Of a DNA stretch of 39,830 bases, positions 10,275 to 19,093 are shown one piece after another; position 1 is the stretch's first letter, and each line of letters begins with the position of its first letter. The notes under the pieces were generated by a model. It did not search any database. It worked only from the letters and a program-made list of their open reading frames with translations, and had not been told where the DNA came from. Source of the stretch: Dokdonella_A sp014338185 (GTDB lineage Bacteria > Pseudomonadota > Gammaproteobacteria > Xanthomonadales > Rhodanobacteraceae); assembly GCA_030263295.1 (NCBI GenBank), contig SZOS01000025.1:1-39830 (forward strand), given 5' to 3'. A program made the position numbers and the translations under genes.

Positions 10275-10303
10275 ATTGTCGATGCTGAAACGCGGTTGGG
10301 CAA
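10275..10303 (-). promoter_or_regulatory. Candidate promoter of the permease-lacI operon
   Basis: Read on the minus strand, a -35-like TTGCCC (10303-10298) and a -10-like GACAAT (10280-10275) are separated by 17 bases. Each matches the consensus at four of six positions. The -35 lies inside operator copy 1. The distance to the permease start codon is about 60 bases. Confidence 0.4.
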
Positions 10304-10311
10304 CGTTGTCA
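10298..10311. promoter_or_regulatory. LacI-type operator copy 1 (permease side)
   Basis: GGGCAACGTTGTCA matches the perfect palindrome at 10466-10479 at 12 of 14 positions, including the central CAACGTTG with the CpG core typical of LacI operators. It overlaps the -35 part of a candidate promoter for the permease-regulator operon, a position suited to repression. Confidence 0.75.
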
Positions 10312-10464
10312 TGGAATGTCCGGCTCCATCGGCGTGCGTGCCAACCCGGGCAATATATGAGATTTACGCATATCGTGCGCCACTTTCTCATGTGCAAACG
10401 CAACAACGCCGGAGATGGCTGGACGTCCATCCGCGTCGGGCCGCCGGTCGTGTTGCAGTGTTCG

Positions 10465-10494
10465 TTGACAACGTTGTCAGTCCGTGGTCAGACT
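10465..10494 (+). promoter_or_regulatory. Candidate promoter of the kinase-receptor operon
   Basis: A perfect -35 hexamer TTGACA (10465-10470) is embedded in operator copy 2. A weak -10 (CAGACT, 10489-10494) follows after 18 bases. Occupancy of the operator would block polymerase. The -10 match is poor, so the exact promoter is uncertain. Confidence 0.4.
10466..10479. promoter_or_regulatory. LacI-type operator copy 2, perfect 14-bp palindrome
   Basis: TGACAACGTTGTCA is its own reverse complement and has the even, CG-centred symmetry of LacI-family operators. It lies 58 bases upstream of the kinase start and overlaps a TTGACA -35 element. The second copy is 168 bases away, a spacing that could allow looping. 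The adjacent LacI regulator is the natural candidate to bind it. Confidence 0.82.
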
Positions 10495-10537
10495 GCGCGC
10501 CACGGTCAGGGGACCGGTCCCGGGAGCACCGCGATTC

Positions 10538-11536
10538 ATGGCGTCCAATCCGCGAGCCAAGGCTTCAGCGCAGCGCCTGCTCATCGCCGCGGACGTGGGC
10601 GGCACGCATGCGCGCCTCGCGCTGGTCGGGATTGCCGCCGATGGCCATGTCGAGATCCTGCAGCACGAGAAGTACGCATGCGCCGCGTTCGCGGGCCTCG
10701 CCGACATCGTCGAGGCGTTCCGGCGTGCTGCGGGGGCCGAATCGGTCGACGAGATCGCGATGGCCTGCGCCGGCTTCGTGGTCGAAGGCGAGGTGGTCAA
10801 CGAGAACCTGCCGTGGCTGGTGTCGGTGCCGCAGTTGCGCGAGCGCCTGCGCAGCACGCACCTGGCCGTGGTCAACGACTTCAAGGCGCTGGCCTACGCA
10901 GTGGCCGACGCGCGTGACGCGCTCGTGACCCTGCAGCGCGGCGTCGCCACCGACGGCACCCTGCCCAGCGTAGCGATCGGCCCCGGCACCGGACTGGGCT
11001 CGGCGGTGTGCATCCCGCAGCGCGGCGCCATGGTGGTGCTCGCCACCGAGGCCGGCCACGCCCAGCTCACGCCGGGCAGCGAGCTGGAACTGGATCTGCT
11101 GCGCGAGTTCCGCCGCAGCGAGGCCTACGTCAAGACCGAGCATGCGCTGTCCGGCCCCGGCCTGGTCAACCTGCACCGCGCCCTGGCGCGCCTGCACGGC
11201 GTGGCGCCGGTGTTCGACACGCCCGCGGCGATCAGCACCGCGGCACACCGCGGTGACGCGACCGCACTCGACACGGTGCGTGTGTTCTGCGGCTGGCTCG
11301 GCAGCGTGGTCGGTGACCTCGTGCTCGGTTACGGCGCGTTCGGTGGCGTGCACCTGGCCGGCGGCGTGCTGCCGCAGCTGGGTGACCTGCTCGCCGACAG
11401 CGACTTCCTCGCGCGCTTCCTCGACAAGGGGCCGATGCGCGCGGCGCTCGAGCGCGTACCGGTGCGCCTGGTCGAGCACGGTCAGCTCGGCATCACCGGT
11501 GCCGCGATCTGGTACCTGCAGCACACGGGTGAGTGA
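10538..11536 (+). CDS. glk: Glucokinase-family sugar kinase (glucose or GlcNAc)
   Basis: The 332-residue protein belongs to the bacterial Glk family (not ROK). It has the ATP-phosphate loop ADVGGTHARLAL (about 18-29), the catalytic-aspartate region VVNDFKALAYA, the glycine-rich IGPGTGLGSA and the ATEAGHAQL segment. The ATG at 10538 gives a normal N-terminus; upstream codons lie inside the operator. In Xanthomonas, proteins of this family serve as GlcNAc kinases (NagK) as well as glucokinases. The neighbourhood supports both: zwf/edd downstream of glucose-6-P, and nagA downstream of GlcNAc-6-P. It is followed by the TonB-dependent receptor, with which it is probably cotranscribed. Confidence 0.9.
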   Translation: MASNPRAKASAQRLLIAADVGGTHARLALVGIAADGHVEILQHEKYACAAFAGLADIVEAFRRAAGAESVDEIAMACAGFVVEGEVVNENLPWLVSVPQLRERLRSTHLAVVNDFKALAYAVADARDALVTLQRGVATDGTLPSVAIGPGTGLGSAVCIPQRGAMVVLATEAGHAQLTPGSELELDLLREFRRSEAYVKTEHALSGPGLVNLHRALARLHGVAPVFDTPAAISTAAHRGDATALDTVRVFCGWLGSVVGDLVLGYGAFGGVHLAGGVLPQLGDLLADSDFLARFLDKGPMRAALERVPVRLVEHGQLGITGAAIWYLQHTGE

Positions 11537-11703
11537 CACATGCACGCGCAGCCAGGGTGGATGCGCGCCAGCAACAACATGCGGCAAACGAGGCGCCGCA
11601 GAAAGGTCAGGGACGAAGTGGTGACCACAGACCAAACGGCGGAAGACGCAGCCTCGTCGCTTGCCGCCGGACCGATGAATCGACGAACCGAGAGGGGAGT
11701 GTC

Positions 11704-14526
11704 ATGAAATGTCATAAGACCTTGCTGTCGGCCAGCATCATCGCGGGCCTCGGGCTCGCCATGGCCAGCACCGCGGCAGCAGCCGAGCGCAGCGACGCGG
11801 CATCCGCAGACGCGCCGGCCGACAGTGCCGCCGCCGCTGCCGATCCGCAGCAGGACAGCAGCCAGCAGATGGAAACGATCGTGGTGCGCGGCATCCGCGA
11901 GAGCCTCAAGAAGTCGCTCGACGACAAGCGCCTGGCCGATTCGCACGTCGACGTGGTGACCGCCGAGGACATCGGCAAGATGCCCGACAAGAACGTCGCC
12001 GACTCGCTCATGCGCGTGCCCGGCGTCACCACGAGCTCGGCCAGCGCCAACGAAGGCGGCTTCGACGAGAACGACCGCGTGAGCATGCGCGGCACCAACC
12101 CGAGCCTGACCCAGACGCTCATCAACGGCCATGTGGTGTCCTCGGGCGACTGGTTCGTGCTCAACCAGACCCAGACCGTCGGTCGCAGCGTCACCTACAC
12201 CCTGCTGCCATCGGAGATCGTGAGCAAGATCGTGGTGCACAAGACCGCGCAGGCCTCCGACCTGGAAGGTGGCGTGGCCGGTGCGATCGACATCCAGACA
12301 CGCAAGCCGCTCGAGTTCAGCCAGCCGTTCACGGTGTCGGCCAACCTCGGCGCGGTGTTTGCCGAACGTCCCGACAAGACCGACCCGCAGTTCAGCGGCC
12401 TCGTCAACTGGGCCAACGCCGACCAGACCTTCGGCGTGATGGTGCAGGCGTTCGTCGAGAAGCGCCACCTGCGCCGCGACGGCCAGGAACTGCTCGGCTA
12501 CGAGCAGATCGCGCCTGACAGCGCGGTGGCCCTGGCCCATCCCGACCTGGCCAATGTGTGGTATCCCACCATGCTCGGCTCGGCCCTGTTCGAGCAGGTG
12601 CGCAAGCGCACCGGCGGCATCATCGACGTGCAGTGGAAACCGTCGGACGACCTCGCGTTCAACCTCACCGGCTTCAGCTCGAAGATGGATGCGGCCAACT
12701 ACAACCGCAACTATCTCATGTGGCTGACCCACTTCATCAACCGCGGTGCCGGCCAGGGCCCCGATGCGGGTTACGTGGTGCGTGACGGCACGCTGGTGTC
12801 GGCCAGCTTCCAGGGTGTGCCCGGCACGGTGTACGGCGTGTACGACATGATCTCGCGCCCGGATGCGAGCTCGAGCTCGAACTTCGTCAACCTCGACGTG
12901 AACTGGCGTCTCAACGATGCGCTCAGCTTCAACGGCAAGTTCGGTGTCACGCGCGGCAACGGCCGCACGCCGACCCAGGACGTGGCCGAATGGAACATCG
13001 GCGCCGGCAACGGCGCGGCCTACATCCTCAACGGCGTCAACCAGGCGGCGACCTGGAACCTGGGTTCGACCAACACCGGCGCGCCGGGCGACCCGCTGGG
13101 CTGGATCTTCGGCGACCAGAACATCAACATCCGCGACAAGGAGCAGTGGGCACAGCTCGACGGCCTGTTCGAGGCCGCCTGGGGCGCATTGGCCGACATC
13201 CGCTTCGGCGTGCGCTGGTCCAAGCACGACCGCAGTTCCTCGGGTGTGGTCGGCCAGGGTCCCAAGTGCGCCGATGGCAGCGCCGCGGGCGCGCCGTTCG
13301 ACTGGGGTGCGCCGTACTACTGCACCGACGGCTCGATCTCGCCGTTCAATCCGGCGAACTTCCCGGTCGGCTACCACAACTATCCGGGCGACTTCGGCAA
13401 CGGGCTGGGCAGCGGCTTCCCCAGCAACATCTGGTACTACACGCCCGAGCAGTTGCACGCGTTCAACCAGCGCTACACCAACCGCGTGCCCGGCGTGCGC
13501 GACAACTGGAACTCGATGTACGCACTGCGTGAGAAGAACGCGGCGGCCTACGTGCAGTTCGATTTCGGTGGCGATGGCTGGAACGGCAACGCGGGCCTGC
13601 GCCTGGTGCGCACGGATGAGCACGTGGTCGCCAACGTCGCGGTCGATGCGAACACGCCCGGTGCGATCACGGTGTCGGCATTCGGCGCCTACCTGCCGAC
13701 TGCGTTCAACAACAGCTACAACGACATCCTGCCCAGCGCGAATCTCAAGTTCGACCTCAGCGACGACCTCGTGCTGCGACTGGCGGCGGCGCGCACGATG
13801 ACCCGGCCCGACTACTCGGCGCTCGCGGGTGCGATCTCGCTCACCCCGCCGTCGGCGCCGGGTGGCACCGGTTCGGGCAGCGGCAGCAACCCCAACCTCA
13901 AGCCGATCCGCTCCAACAATTTCGACGCTTCGCTCGAGTATTACTTCGCGCCGCGCTCGGTGGTGTCGGCCAGCGTGTTCTATCTGGACCTGACCAGCTA
14001 CATCGGCCTGGGCCACGTCACGCAGACCTTCCGCACCTTCAGCAACGTCTATCCGGACGGGTTCGACGCGCCGTACGTGCTGAGCGTGCCGGTCAACAGC
14101 AGCGGCTCGGTCAAGGGCGTGGAGCTGGCCTACGAACAGCCGATCCTCGACAACTTCGGTATCGCGCTCAACTACACCTACGCCGATGGCAAGGAAGACG
14201 GCGGCGGCGCGTTGATCGGCACCTCGCGCAATACCTACAACGTGAGCGCCTACTACGAGGATGCGCATTTCAACGCACGCGTGTCCTACACCTACCGCTC
14301 GGCGTTCTACAGCGGCCTGGATCGCGCCACCGCGTTCTCGCAGGACAGCGTCGGCAACCTGGCCGCGTCGCTCGGGTACAAGTTCAACGACCACTGGACG
14401 GTGTCGCTGGACGCGCTCAACCTCAACAACCCCAAGCTCAAGTACTTCGCGCTCAGCCGCACCCAGCCGCGCTCGATGTATGAAAGCGGTCGCCAGTACT
14501 ACCTCAACGTGCACCTGAACTACTGA
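11704..14526 (+). CDS. TonB-dependent outer-membrane receptor, sugar-uptake type
   Basis: The 940-residue protein has a signal peptide (about 1-27, ending in an alanine-rich cleavage region), a TonB box around METIVVRG (56-63), a plug domain (about 70-190, with DVVTAEDIGKMPDKNVADSL and GTNPSLTQTLINGH) and a long beta-barrel ending in aromatic Tyr at the C-terminus. The plug sequence is of the Xanthomonas-Caulobacter receptor subfamily used for carbohydrates. A GAGGGGAG ribosome site precedes ATG 11704. The gap from the kinase is 167 bases with no evident promoter, so it likely shares the LacI-controlled promoter. A strong terminator follows. The substrate is probably the sugar, or its oligomers, handled by the permease and kinase. 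Confidence 0.93.
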   Translation: MKCHKTLLSASIIAGLGLAMASTAAAAERSDAASADAPADSAAAAADPQQDSSQQMETIVVRGIRESLKKSLDDKRLADSHVDVVTAEDIGKMPDKNVADSLMRVPGVTTSSASANEGGFDENDRVSMRGTNPSLTQTLINGHVVSSGDWFVLNQTQTVGRSVTYTLLPSEIVSKIVVHKTAQASDLEGGVAGAIDIQTRKPLEFSQPFTVSANLGAVFAERPDKTDPQFSGLVNWANADQTFGVMVQAFVEKRHLRRDGQELLGYEQIAPDSAVALAHPDLANVWYPTMLGSALFEQVRKRTGGIIDVQWKPSDDLAFNLTGFSSKMDAANYNRNYLMWLTHFINRGAGQGPDAGYVVRDGTLVSASFQGVPGTVYGVYDMISRPDASSSSNFVNLDVNWRLNDALSFNGKFGVTRGNGRTPTQDVAEWNIGAGNGAAYILNGVNQAATWNLGSTNTGAPGDPLGWIFGDQNINIRDKEQWAQLDGLFEAAWGALADIRFGVRWSKHDRSSSGVVGQGPKCADGSAAGAPFDWGAPYYCTDGSISPFNPANFPVGYHNYPGDFGNGLGSGFPSNIWYYTPEQLHAFNQRYTNRVPGVRDNWNSMYALREKNAAAYVQFDFGGDGWNGNAGLRLVRTDEHVVANVAVDANTPGAITVSAFGAYLPTAFNNSYNDILPSANLKFDLSDDLVLRLAAARTMTRPDYSALAGAISLTPPSAPGGTGSGSGSNPNLKPIRSNNFDASLEYYFAPRSVVSASVFYLDLTSYIGLGHVTQTFRTFSNVYPDGFDAPYVLSVPVNSSGSVKGVELAYEQPILDNFGIALNYTYADGKEDGGGALIGTSRNTYNVSAYYEDAHFNARVSYTYRSAFYSGLDRATAFSQDSVGNLAASLGYKFNDHWTVSLDALNLNNPKLKYFALSRTQPRSMYESGRQYYLNVHLNY

Positions 14527-14592
14527 CCCCCAAGAACAGCACGGCGCCGCGTCCGCGCGGCGACCGTGCGTGCACTCCCCCAACGTCGTTCA

Positions 14593-14626
14593 AGGGCTGC
14601 CAGGACTGGCGGCCCTCTTTTTTTTT
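14593..14626 (+). terminator. Rho-independent terminator after the TonB receptor
   Basis: A 10-bp stem (AGGGCTGCCA / TGGCGGCCCT, one G-T pair) with a GGAC loop is followed by C and nine T's. It lies 66 bases after the receptor stop and ends the kinase-receptor operon. The remaining stretch to 14760 holds no gene that I can support. Confidence 0.9.
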
Positions 14627-14760
14627 CCGACGATGCGGCCCGGGCACGCCGGCGGCGGCCTGGCGCGCCAGCCCGCGCACGCCGCGTCAGGACAAGGTCG
14701 AGCCATGCCGCATCGGCGGCCCGGCGCTGCGTGCGGGCCGCCGCGCGTCGCGCGCACGCC

Positions 14761-15357
14761 TCAGCAGCATTCCAGCGCCGCCACCGACTTGAGCAGGCGC
14801 GGTCCCAGATAGGCGTGGGAGCCGCAGGCGAGCAGCCCCGCATCGAGGAATCGCGCGCGATACCAGGCCGGCGGCCGCGCGATGAAGCCGGCCAGGTCGC
14901 CAGCCACGCGGTCCACGCTCGTGAACACCTCGATGAAGGCCAGCCCTTCGAGCAGCTCGCCGAAGCCGGCCAGGCCGCGGCGCAGTTCGGCGGCGGGCAC
15001 GTAGTGCAGCATGTCGCTGCACACGATGAGGTCGAAACGCGTGTCGAAGCGCAGCTCGCCGAGCTGGCCGAAGCTGGCGAGGCCGATGTTGCGGCTGCGC
15101 CCGTAACGCTGCACCACATACGGGCTCGCGTCGAGGCCGCGATAGGCCAGTTGCGGCCGCAGCCGCAGCAGCGGCGCGCGCCATGGTGCCTCGCCACAAC
15201 CCACGTCGAGCACGTTGCGCAGCGGCCGCGCGAGGTAGTGCTCGGCCAGGTGCACCACCATCGCCACCTTGCGCATGAGCTGCGCGCGCGAGCCCACGCG
15301 ATGTGCGGGGCTGCGGTACCACTTGTCGAAGTAGGCGCGATCGTAGCGTTTGGGCAT
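14761..15357 (-). CDS. Class I SAM-dependent methyltransferase
   Basis: This short 198-residue protein has motif I VLDVGCGEAPWR (49-60), an acidic residue in GLDAS (D77) that would contact the ribose of SAM, and a motif-IV-like FDLIVCSDMLHYV (108-120). The start at 15357 has GGAG a few bases upstream and precedes the YDRAYFDKWYR segment typical of small methyltransferases. The substrate cannot be predicted. It lies 58 bases downstream of the esterase gene on the same strand and may be cotranscribed. The C-terminus ends in two cysteines. Confidence 0.85.
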   Translation of the reverse strand: MPKRYDRAYFDKWYRSPAHRVGSRAQLMRKVAMVVHLAEHYLARPLRNVLDVGCGEAPWRAPLLRLRPQLAYRGLDASPYVVQRYGRSRNIGLASFGQLGELRFDTRFDLIVCSDMLHYVPAAELRRGLAGFGELLEGLAFIEVFTSVDRVAGDLAGFIARPPAWYRARFLDAGLLACGSHAYLGPRLLKSVAALECC

Positions 15358-15415
15358 GGAGCTCCGGGCGTGATGCACGCTCATGTCGGGAGGGTGCGCA
15401 CGGGCGGCGCCCGCC

Positions 15416-16306
15416 TCACTGCGCGAGGGCAAACGGGCACAGGTGCCGCCAGGTGTCGTCGAGCTGGGGCACGCTGTAGGTGTGGCCGCCATTGAAAACG
15501 GTGTAGTACAGGTTGCGATTGAGCGTCCAGCCGTTGGCCTGGAAGCGCAGCACATCGCCGGACGCGGTGTGCGGCGGGCTGTACAGGGGGTCGTTCGTGC
15601 CCAGGTGGATGTCGACCGGGATCTTCGGCTGCACGGAGCCGAGCAAGGCGGCGCAGGTCGGTGGATACGAGCCGTCGTCCGTGCAGGCATACATTTCCAG
15701 CGAGCCTGCACTGGCGGCGTAAGCCGCGAAGTAGTGCGGATTGTTCAGCGCCAGCGCATGGCCATAGTGGGCACCGGCGGAAAAGCCCCAAAGGTGGATG
15801 CGACTGCGCTCGACGTTGTAGTGCGCCAGTGCATCGTCGAGCACGGCCGATATCTCGGTGGCGTCGCCGCTCGCGCCCCAGCCGCCCTGGGTGGAGTTGC
15901 CCACCGGGGCAAGCACGATGAACCCTTCGGCCTCGGCGATGCCACTCCAGTTGTTGCGCACCTGTTGTGCGCCGTTCGCGGTGGGCAGGGTGGTGCCGCG
16001 CAGGGCGAGCAACAACGGCCAGGCCTGCGACGGGGTGTAGCCCGTGGGCACGTACAGGTAGTAGCTGCGCGTGCCCAGCCCGCCCACGTTGATGGTGCGC
16101 ACCAGCGCACCCGGGTAGGCGCCGCCGCTGCCGAGCGAGGGCTGCGACGGGATCGCCACCGCGGTTTCGAAGCCGCTTGCGAACAAAGGGTCCGATTGCG
16201 GACACAGGCTCGCGGGCAGGGTCACCGTCTGCGCGGCCTGGGCGCAGGGCATGCCCGCGAGCGCGAGGGCGGCTGGCAACAGGATCGACTGCGGTATGCG
16301 GGGCAT
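15416..16306 (-). CDS. Secreted PHB-depolymerase/feruloyl-esterase-like alpha/beta hydrolase
   Basis: The 296-residue protein starts with a signal peptide (about 1-25, ending AQA). Its catalytic alpha/beta-hydrolase domain has the nucleophile serine S176 in GFSAG, a likely acid in HLGTNDPLYSP and a histidine in FNGGHTYS. It resembles the LpqC/PHB-depolymerase esterase family, which acts on polyesters or feruloyl-type esters; the substrate here is not known. Right after the signal peptide comes CPQSDPLFASGFE, whose LFASGFE matches the C-terminal motif of two other secreted proteins in this window. The start at 16306 was chosen for the signal peptide; no strong ribosome site is visible. Confidence 0.83.
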   Translation of the reverse strand: MPRIPQSILLPAALALAGMPCAQAAQTVTLPASLCPQSDPLFASGFETAVAIPSQPSLGSGGAYPGALVRTINVGGLGTRSYYLYVPTGYTPSQAWPLLLALRGTTLPTANGAQQVRNNWSGIAEAEGFIVLAPVGNSTQGGWGASGDATEISAVLDDALAHYNVERSRIHLWGFSAGAHYGHALALNNPHYFAAYAASAGSLEMYACTDDGSYPPTCAALLGSVQPKIPVDIHLGTNDPLYSPPHTASGDVLRFQANGWTLNRNLYYTVFNGGHTYSVPQLDDTWRHLCPFALAQ

Positions 16307-16482
16307 CGGTGGCTGGTCGTGGACGTCGGTGCGGTGGGCATGCTGGCACGACCCGCCGGCGGCTCCAACCATACGCCACCGTTTGCGGCAGCGCACGATG
16401 GCCAGCTTGGTGAAGTTGACGTTAATATCCCGGCCTATTCGTGGCATTCCACGCCAACACTTTTTGCCAGAGGAGCAGCGGT

Positions 16483-17820
16483 ATGCAGCACAGCCATCGT
16501 CGCAACCAGGGTATCCTGGCCCTTGCCGCCTTGCCGTTCGCGCTGGCGATGGCCTTGGGCGCGGGCGAGGCGCAAGCCGCTGCCTTCCAGCTGTCCGAAA
16601 ACAATGCCATCGGGCTCGGGCGCGCGTTCGCGGGCTCGGCCGCGGCGCCCAGCGACTGTTCCGTGGTGGTGAACAATCCGGCTGCGATGAGCCAGTTCCA
16701 TACCTCGTGCCTGCAGGCCGACCTCACCCTCATCAACTTCAGCACCCAGTTCCATGGCAGCGGTACCGACCTGCTCGGACGCCCGCTGACGGGTGACGAC
16801 GGCGGCAATGGCGGCGCCACGGTCCCGGTGCCGGCGACCCACTACATCCGCCCGATCAACGACCAGTTCGTGTTCGGCGCGGCGCTGACCGTGCCCTATG
16901 GCTTCCAGACCGAGTACCACGATCGCTGGATGGGCCGCTACCTGGCCCAGACCACCAAGCTGCAGTCGCCGGCGATCACGCTGTCCGGCTCATGGCGTGC
17001 GTCGGATGAGTTTTCGGTGGGTCTGAGCTTCGTGATCCAGCGCACCACCGCCACGCTCGGCCAGGCCATCAACCTGGGCACCATCCTCGCCCAGCCCACC
17101 AATGGCGCATGGTTGCCGCAGGAGGCCGATGGCCGCGGCACGCTCACCGGCAAGGACTGGGGCTTTGGCTGGGGCCTGGGCCTGTTGTGGAAGCCGACCG
17201 ATTCGGACCGCATCGGCCTCAACTTCCGCTCGCAGATCGACCATGTGATCGACGGCAAGGCCAAGTTCGAGGTGCCCTCGAACGTGCTGCCGTACTTCAA
17301 CGGCGCGTTCGTGAACACCGGCGGCAAGGCCGACTTCAACACACCCGCCTACGCCCGTGCGAGCTGGTGGCACACCGCCAACGACCGCTTGAGCTTCGGC
17401 GTCGACGTCGGCTTCACGCACTGGTCGAGCTTCGAGCGCCTCGACATCGTCTATGCCAACCCGGCACAGGCCATGTACAACCGGCCGACGATCTTCGGCT
17501 TCGAGGACACCTGGTTCTTCTCGGTGGGCGCGGACTATCGCCTCAACGACCGCTGGACCCTGCGCGCGGGCGTCGCCTACGACCAGACGCCGACCGTCGA
17601 TGAATACCGCGATCCACGCGTGCCCGACGGTTCGCGCAAGTGGATCGCGTTCGGCGTGGACTACCAGTACAGCGACAACATGCGCATCAATGCCGGCTTC
17701 GTGCACCTGTTCGTCGACGATGGCAAGATCAACCATCCCACGAGCACATTCGACACGCTGGTCGGCCATTTCGAAAGCTACGGCAACCTGCTCGGTGTGT
17801 CGGGCCAGATGACGTTCTGA
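16483..17820 (+). CDS. FadL/OmpP1-type outer-membrane transport porin
   Basis: The 445-residue protein has a signal peptide (about 1-32) and the mature FadL-type N-terminus AAFQLSENNAIGLGRAFAG. The NNPAAM motif near residue 66 and a beta-barrel ending in phenylalanine support the assignment. FadL proteins bring long-chain fatty acids and other hydrophobic compounds through the outer membrane by lateral opening. AGAGGAG (about 16469-16475) precedes ATG 16483. It is monocistronic, divergent from the esterase and followed by a good terminator. If the adjacent esterase releases hydroxy- or fatty acids, this porin could import them; that link is inference. Confidence 0.92.
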   Translation: MQHSHRRNQGILALAALPFALAMALGAGEAQAAAFQLSENNAIGLGRAFAGSAAAPSDCSVVVNNPAAMSQFHTSCLQADLTLINFSTQFHGSGTDLLGRPLTGDDGGNGGATVPVPATHYIRPINDQFVFGAALTVPYGFQTEYHDRWMGRYLAQTTKLQSPAITLSGSWRASDEFSVGLSFVIQRTTATLGQAINLGTILAQPTNGAWLPQEADGRGTLTGKDWGFGWGLGLLWKPTDSDRIGLNFRSQIDHVIDGKAKFEVPSNVLPYFNGAFVNTGGKADFNTPAYARASWWHTANDRLSFGVDVGFTHWSSFERLDIVYANPAQAMYNRPTIFGFEDTWFFSVGADYRLNDRWTLRAGVAYDQTPTVDEYRDPRVPDGSRKWIAFGVDYQYSDNMRINAGFVHLFVDDGKINHPTSTFDTLVGHFESYGNLLGVSGQMTF

Positions 17821-17871
17821 GCGATGGGCCGGCGCCGCGCGCGCCGGTCACCACGGTTGGGGAGGGAGGCG

Positions 17872-17902
17872 GCGGACACCTGCGGGTGTCCGCTGCGTTT
17901 TT
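17872..17902 (+). terminator. Rho-independent terminator after fadL-type gene
   Basis: A perfect 9-bp stem (GCGGACACC / GGTGTCCGC) with a TGCG loop is followed after four bases by five T's. It lies 52 bases after the stop of the porin gene. A second smaller GC stem (CCGGCGC / GCGCCGG) lies just after the stop codon. Confidence 0.85.
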
Positions 17903-17971
17903 GGGCGCCGGTGGCGGGGCGGGCCGTGAAACTGCGTACCTGAAGCCGGGCACCGGGCCGTCGGGGGCATC

Positions 17972-19012
17972 ATGTATCGCACCATTGCAATCCTGTTGAC
18001 TGCCGCGCTGCTGCCTGGCGCGATTCCGGCCGCGCGGGCCAACAACACGTTCGGCGGCGTCAACCTCGCCGGAGCGGAGTTCGGCACTGCGATTCCCGGG
18101 CAGCTCGGCATCGACTACATCTGGCCAACCGTCGAGGAACTCGATTATTTCCACGCGCGCGGCATGAACATCGTGCGCATCGGCTTCCGCTGGGAACGCA
18201 TGCAGCCGACGTTGAACGGGCCGCTCGACGCGGACTACCTCGCCTCGCTCGATGCGCTGGTCGCGCATGCGGCCTCGCTCGGGATCCGCGTGATCCTCAA
18301 CCCGCACAACTTCGCCCGCTACGGCGGTGTGCCGATCGGATCGCCCGCGGTGCCCCATGCCGCGTTCGCCGATTTCTGGTCGCGCCTGGCCACGCACCAT
18401 CTCGCCAGCCCGCACGTGGTGTTCGGCCTCATGAACGAGCCGATGCAGATGCCGACCGAGCAGTGGCTGGCCGCGGCCAATGCCGCGATCGCGGCGATCC
18501 GCGCCAGTGGTGCGCAGCAGCTGGTCCTCGTGCCCGGCAACGCCTGGACCGGCGCCCACAGCTGGGAACAGAACTGGTACGGCACGCCCAATGCGGTGGC
18601 GATGCTCGGCATCGTCGACAGCGGCAACCACTACGCCTTCGAGCTGCATCAGTACTTCGACGCCGACTATTCGGGCACCAGCACCACCTGCCTGGCCGCG
18701 CCCGGCACCGGCGCCAGCCAGTTGCAGGGCGTGACCGCGTGGCTGCGCACGCATGGCTACAAGGGCTTTCTCGCCGAGTTGGCCGGCGCCGACAATCCCG
18801 GCTGCCACAGCGCCGTCGACAACGCGCTCGGCCACCTCAGGGACAACGCCGACGTCTGGCTCGGCTGGACCTGGTGGGCGGCCGGTCCGTGGTGGGGCGA
18901 CTACATGTTCACGCTCGAACCCAGCGCCGGCTTCAGCATCGATGCGCCGCAGATGGCCTGGCTCACGCCGTATCTGCCGCCGATCTTCGCCGACGGGTTC
19001 GACGGCGGCTAG
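17972..19012 (+). CDS. Secreted glycoside hydrolase family 5 (cellulase-like)
   Basis: The 346-residue protein has a signal peptide (about 1-23) and a (beta/alpha)8 GH5 domain. The acid/base glutamate is E156 in GLMNEPM, the probable nucleophile is E269 in FLAELAG, and conserved RIGFRWERMQP, LNPHNFARY and HQYFD segments are present. GH5 enzymes of this kind usually cleave beta-1,4-glucans, mannans or xylans; the exact specificity is open. No carbohydrate-binding module is present. The chain ends with PPIFADGFDGG, a short C-terminal tail shared in form with the neighbouring beta-helix protein. No clear promoter or strong ribosome site is visible. Confidence 0.9.
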   Translation: MYRTIAILLTAALLPGAIPAARANNTFGGVNLAGAEFGTAIPGQLGIDYIWPTVEELDYFHARGMNIVRIGFRWERMQPTLNGPLDADYLASLDALVAHAASLGIRVILNPHNFARYGGVPIGSPAVPHAAFADFWSRLATHHLASPHVVFGLMNEPMQMPTEQWLAAANAAIAAIRASGAQQLVLVPGNAWTGAHSWEQNWYGTPNAVAMLGIVDSGNHYAFELHQYFDADYSGTSTTCLAAPGTGASQLQGVTAWLRTHGYKGFLAELAGADNPGCHSAVDNALGHLRDNADVWLGWTWWAAGPWWGDYMFTLEPSAGFSIDAPQMAWLTPYLPPIFADGFDGG

Positions 19013-19093
19013 CGGGAGCGGCGGTGCGCATGCCGCCGGCCGTCGCCGGTGGCGTGGCGCCGATGCCGTGAGCGGGCGCCGGCGTCGGGCGCT

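Larger units (their letters stand above)
10213..10537. promoter_or_regulatory. Divergent control region between permease and kinase
   Basis: This 325-bp gene-free region separates two divergent transcription units. It contains two copies of a LacI-type operator (10298-10311 and 10466-10479) and one candidate promoter for each direction, described separately. The stretch between the operators (about 10335-10395) is markedly AT-richer than the surroundings (for example ATATATGAGATTTACGCATA), which suits a regulatory region. No small gene is apparent. Confidence 0.75.
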
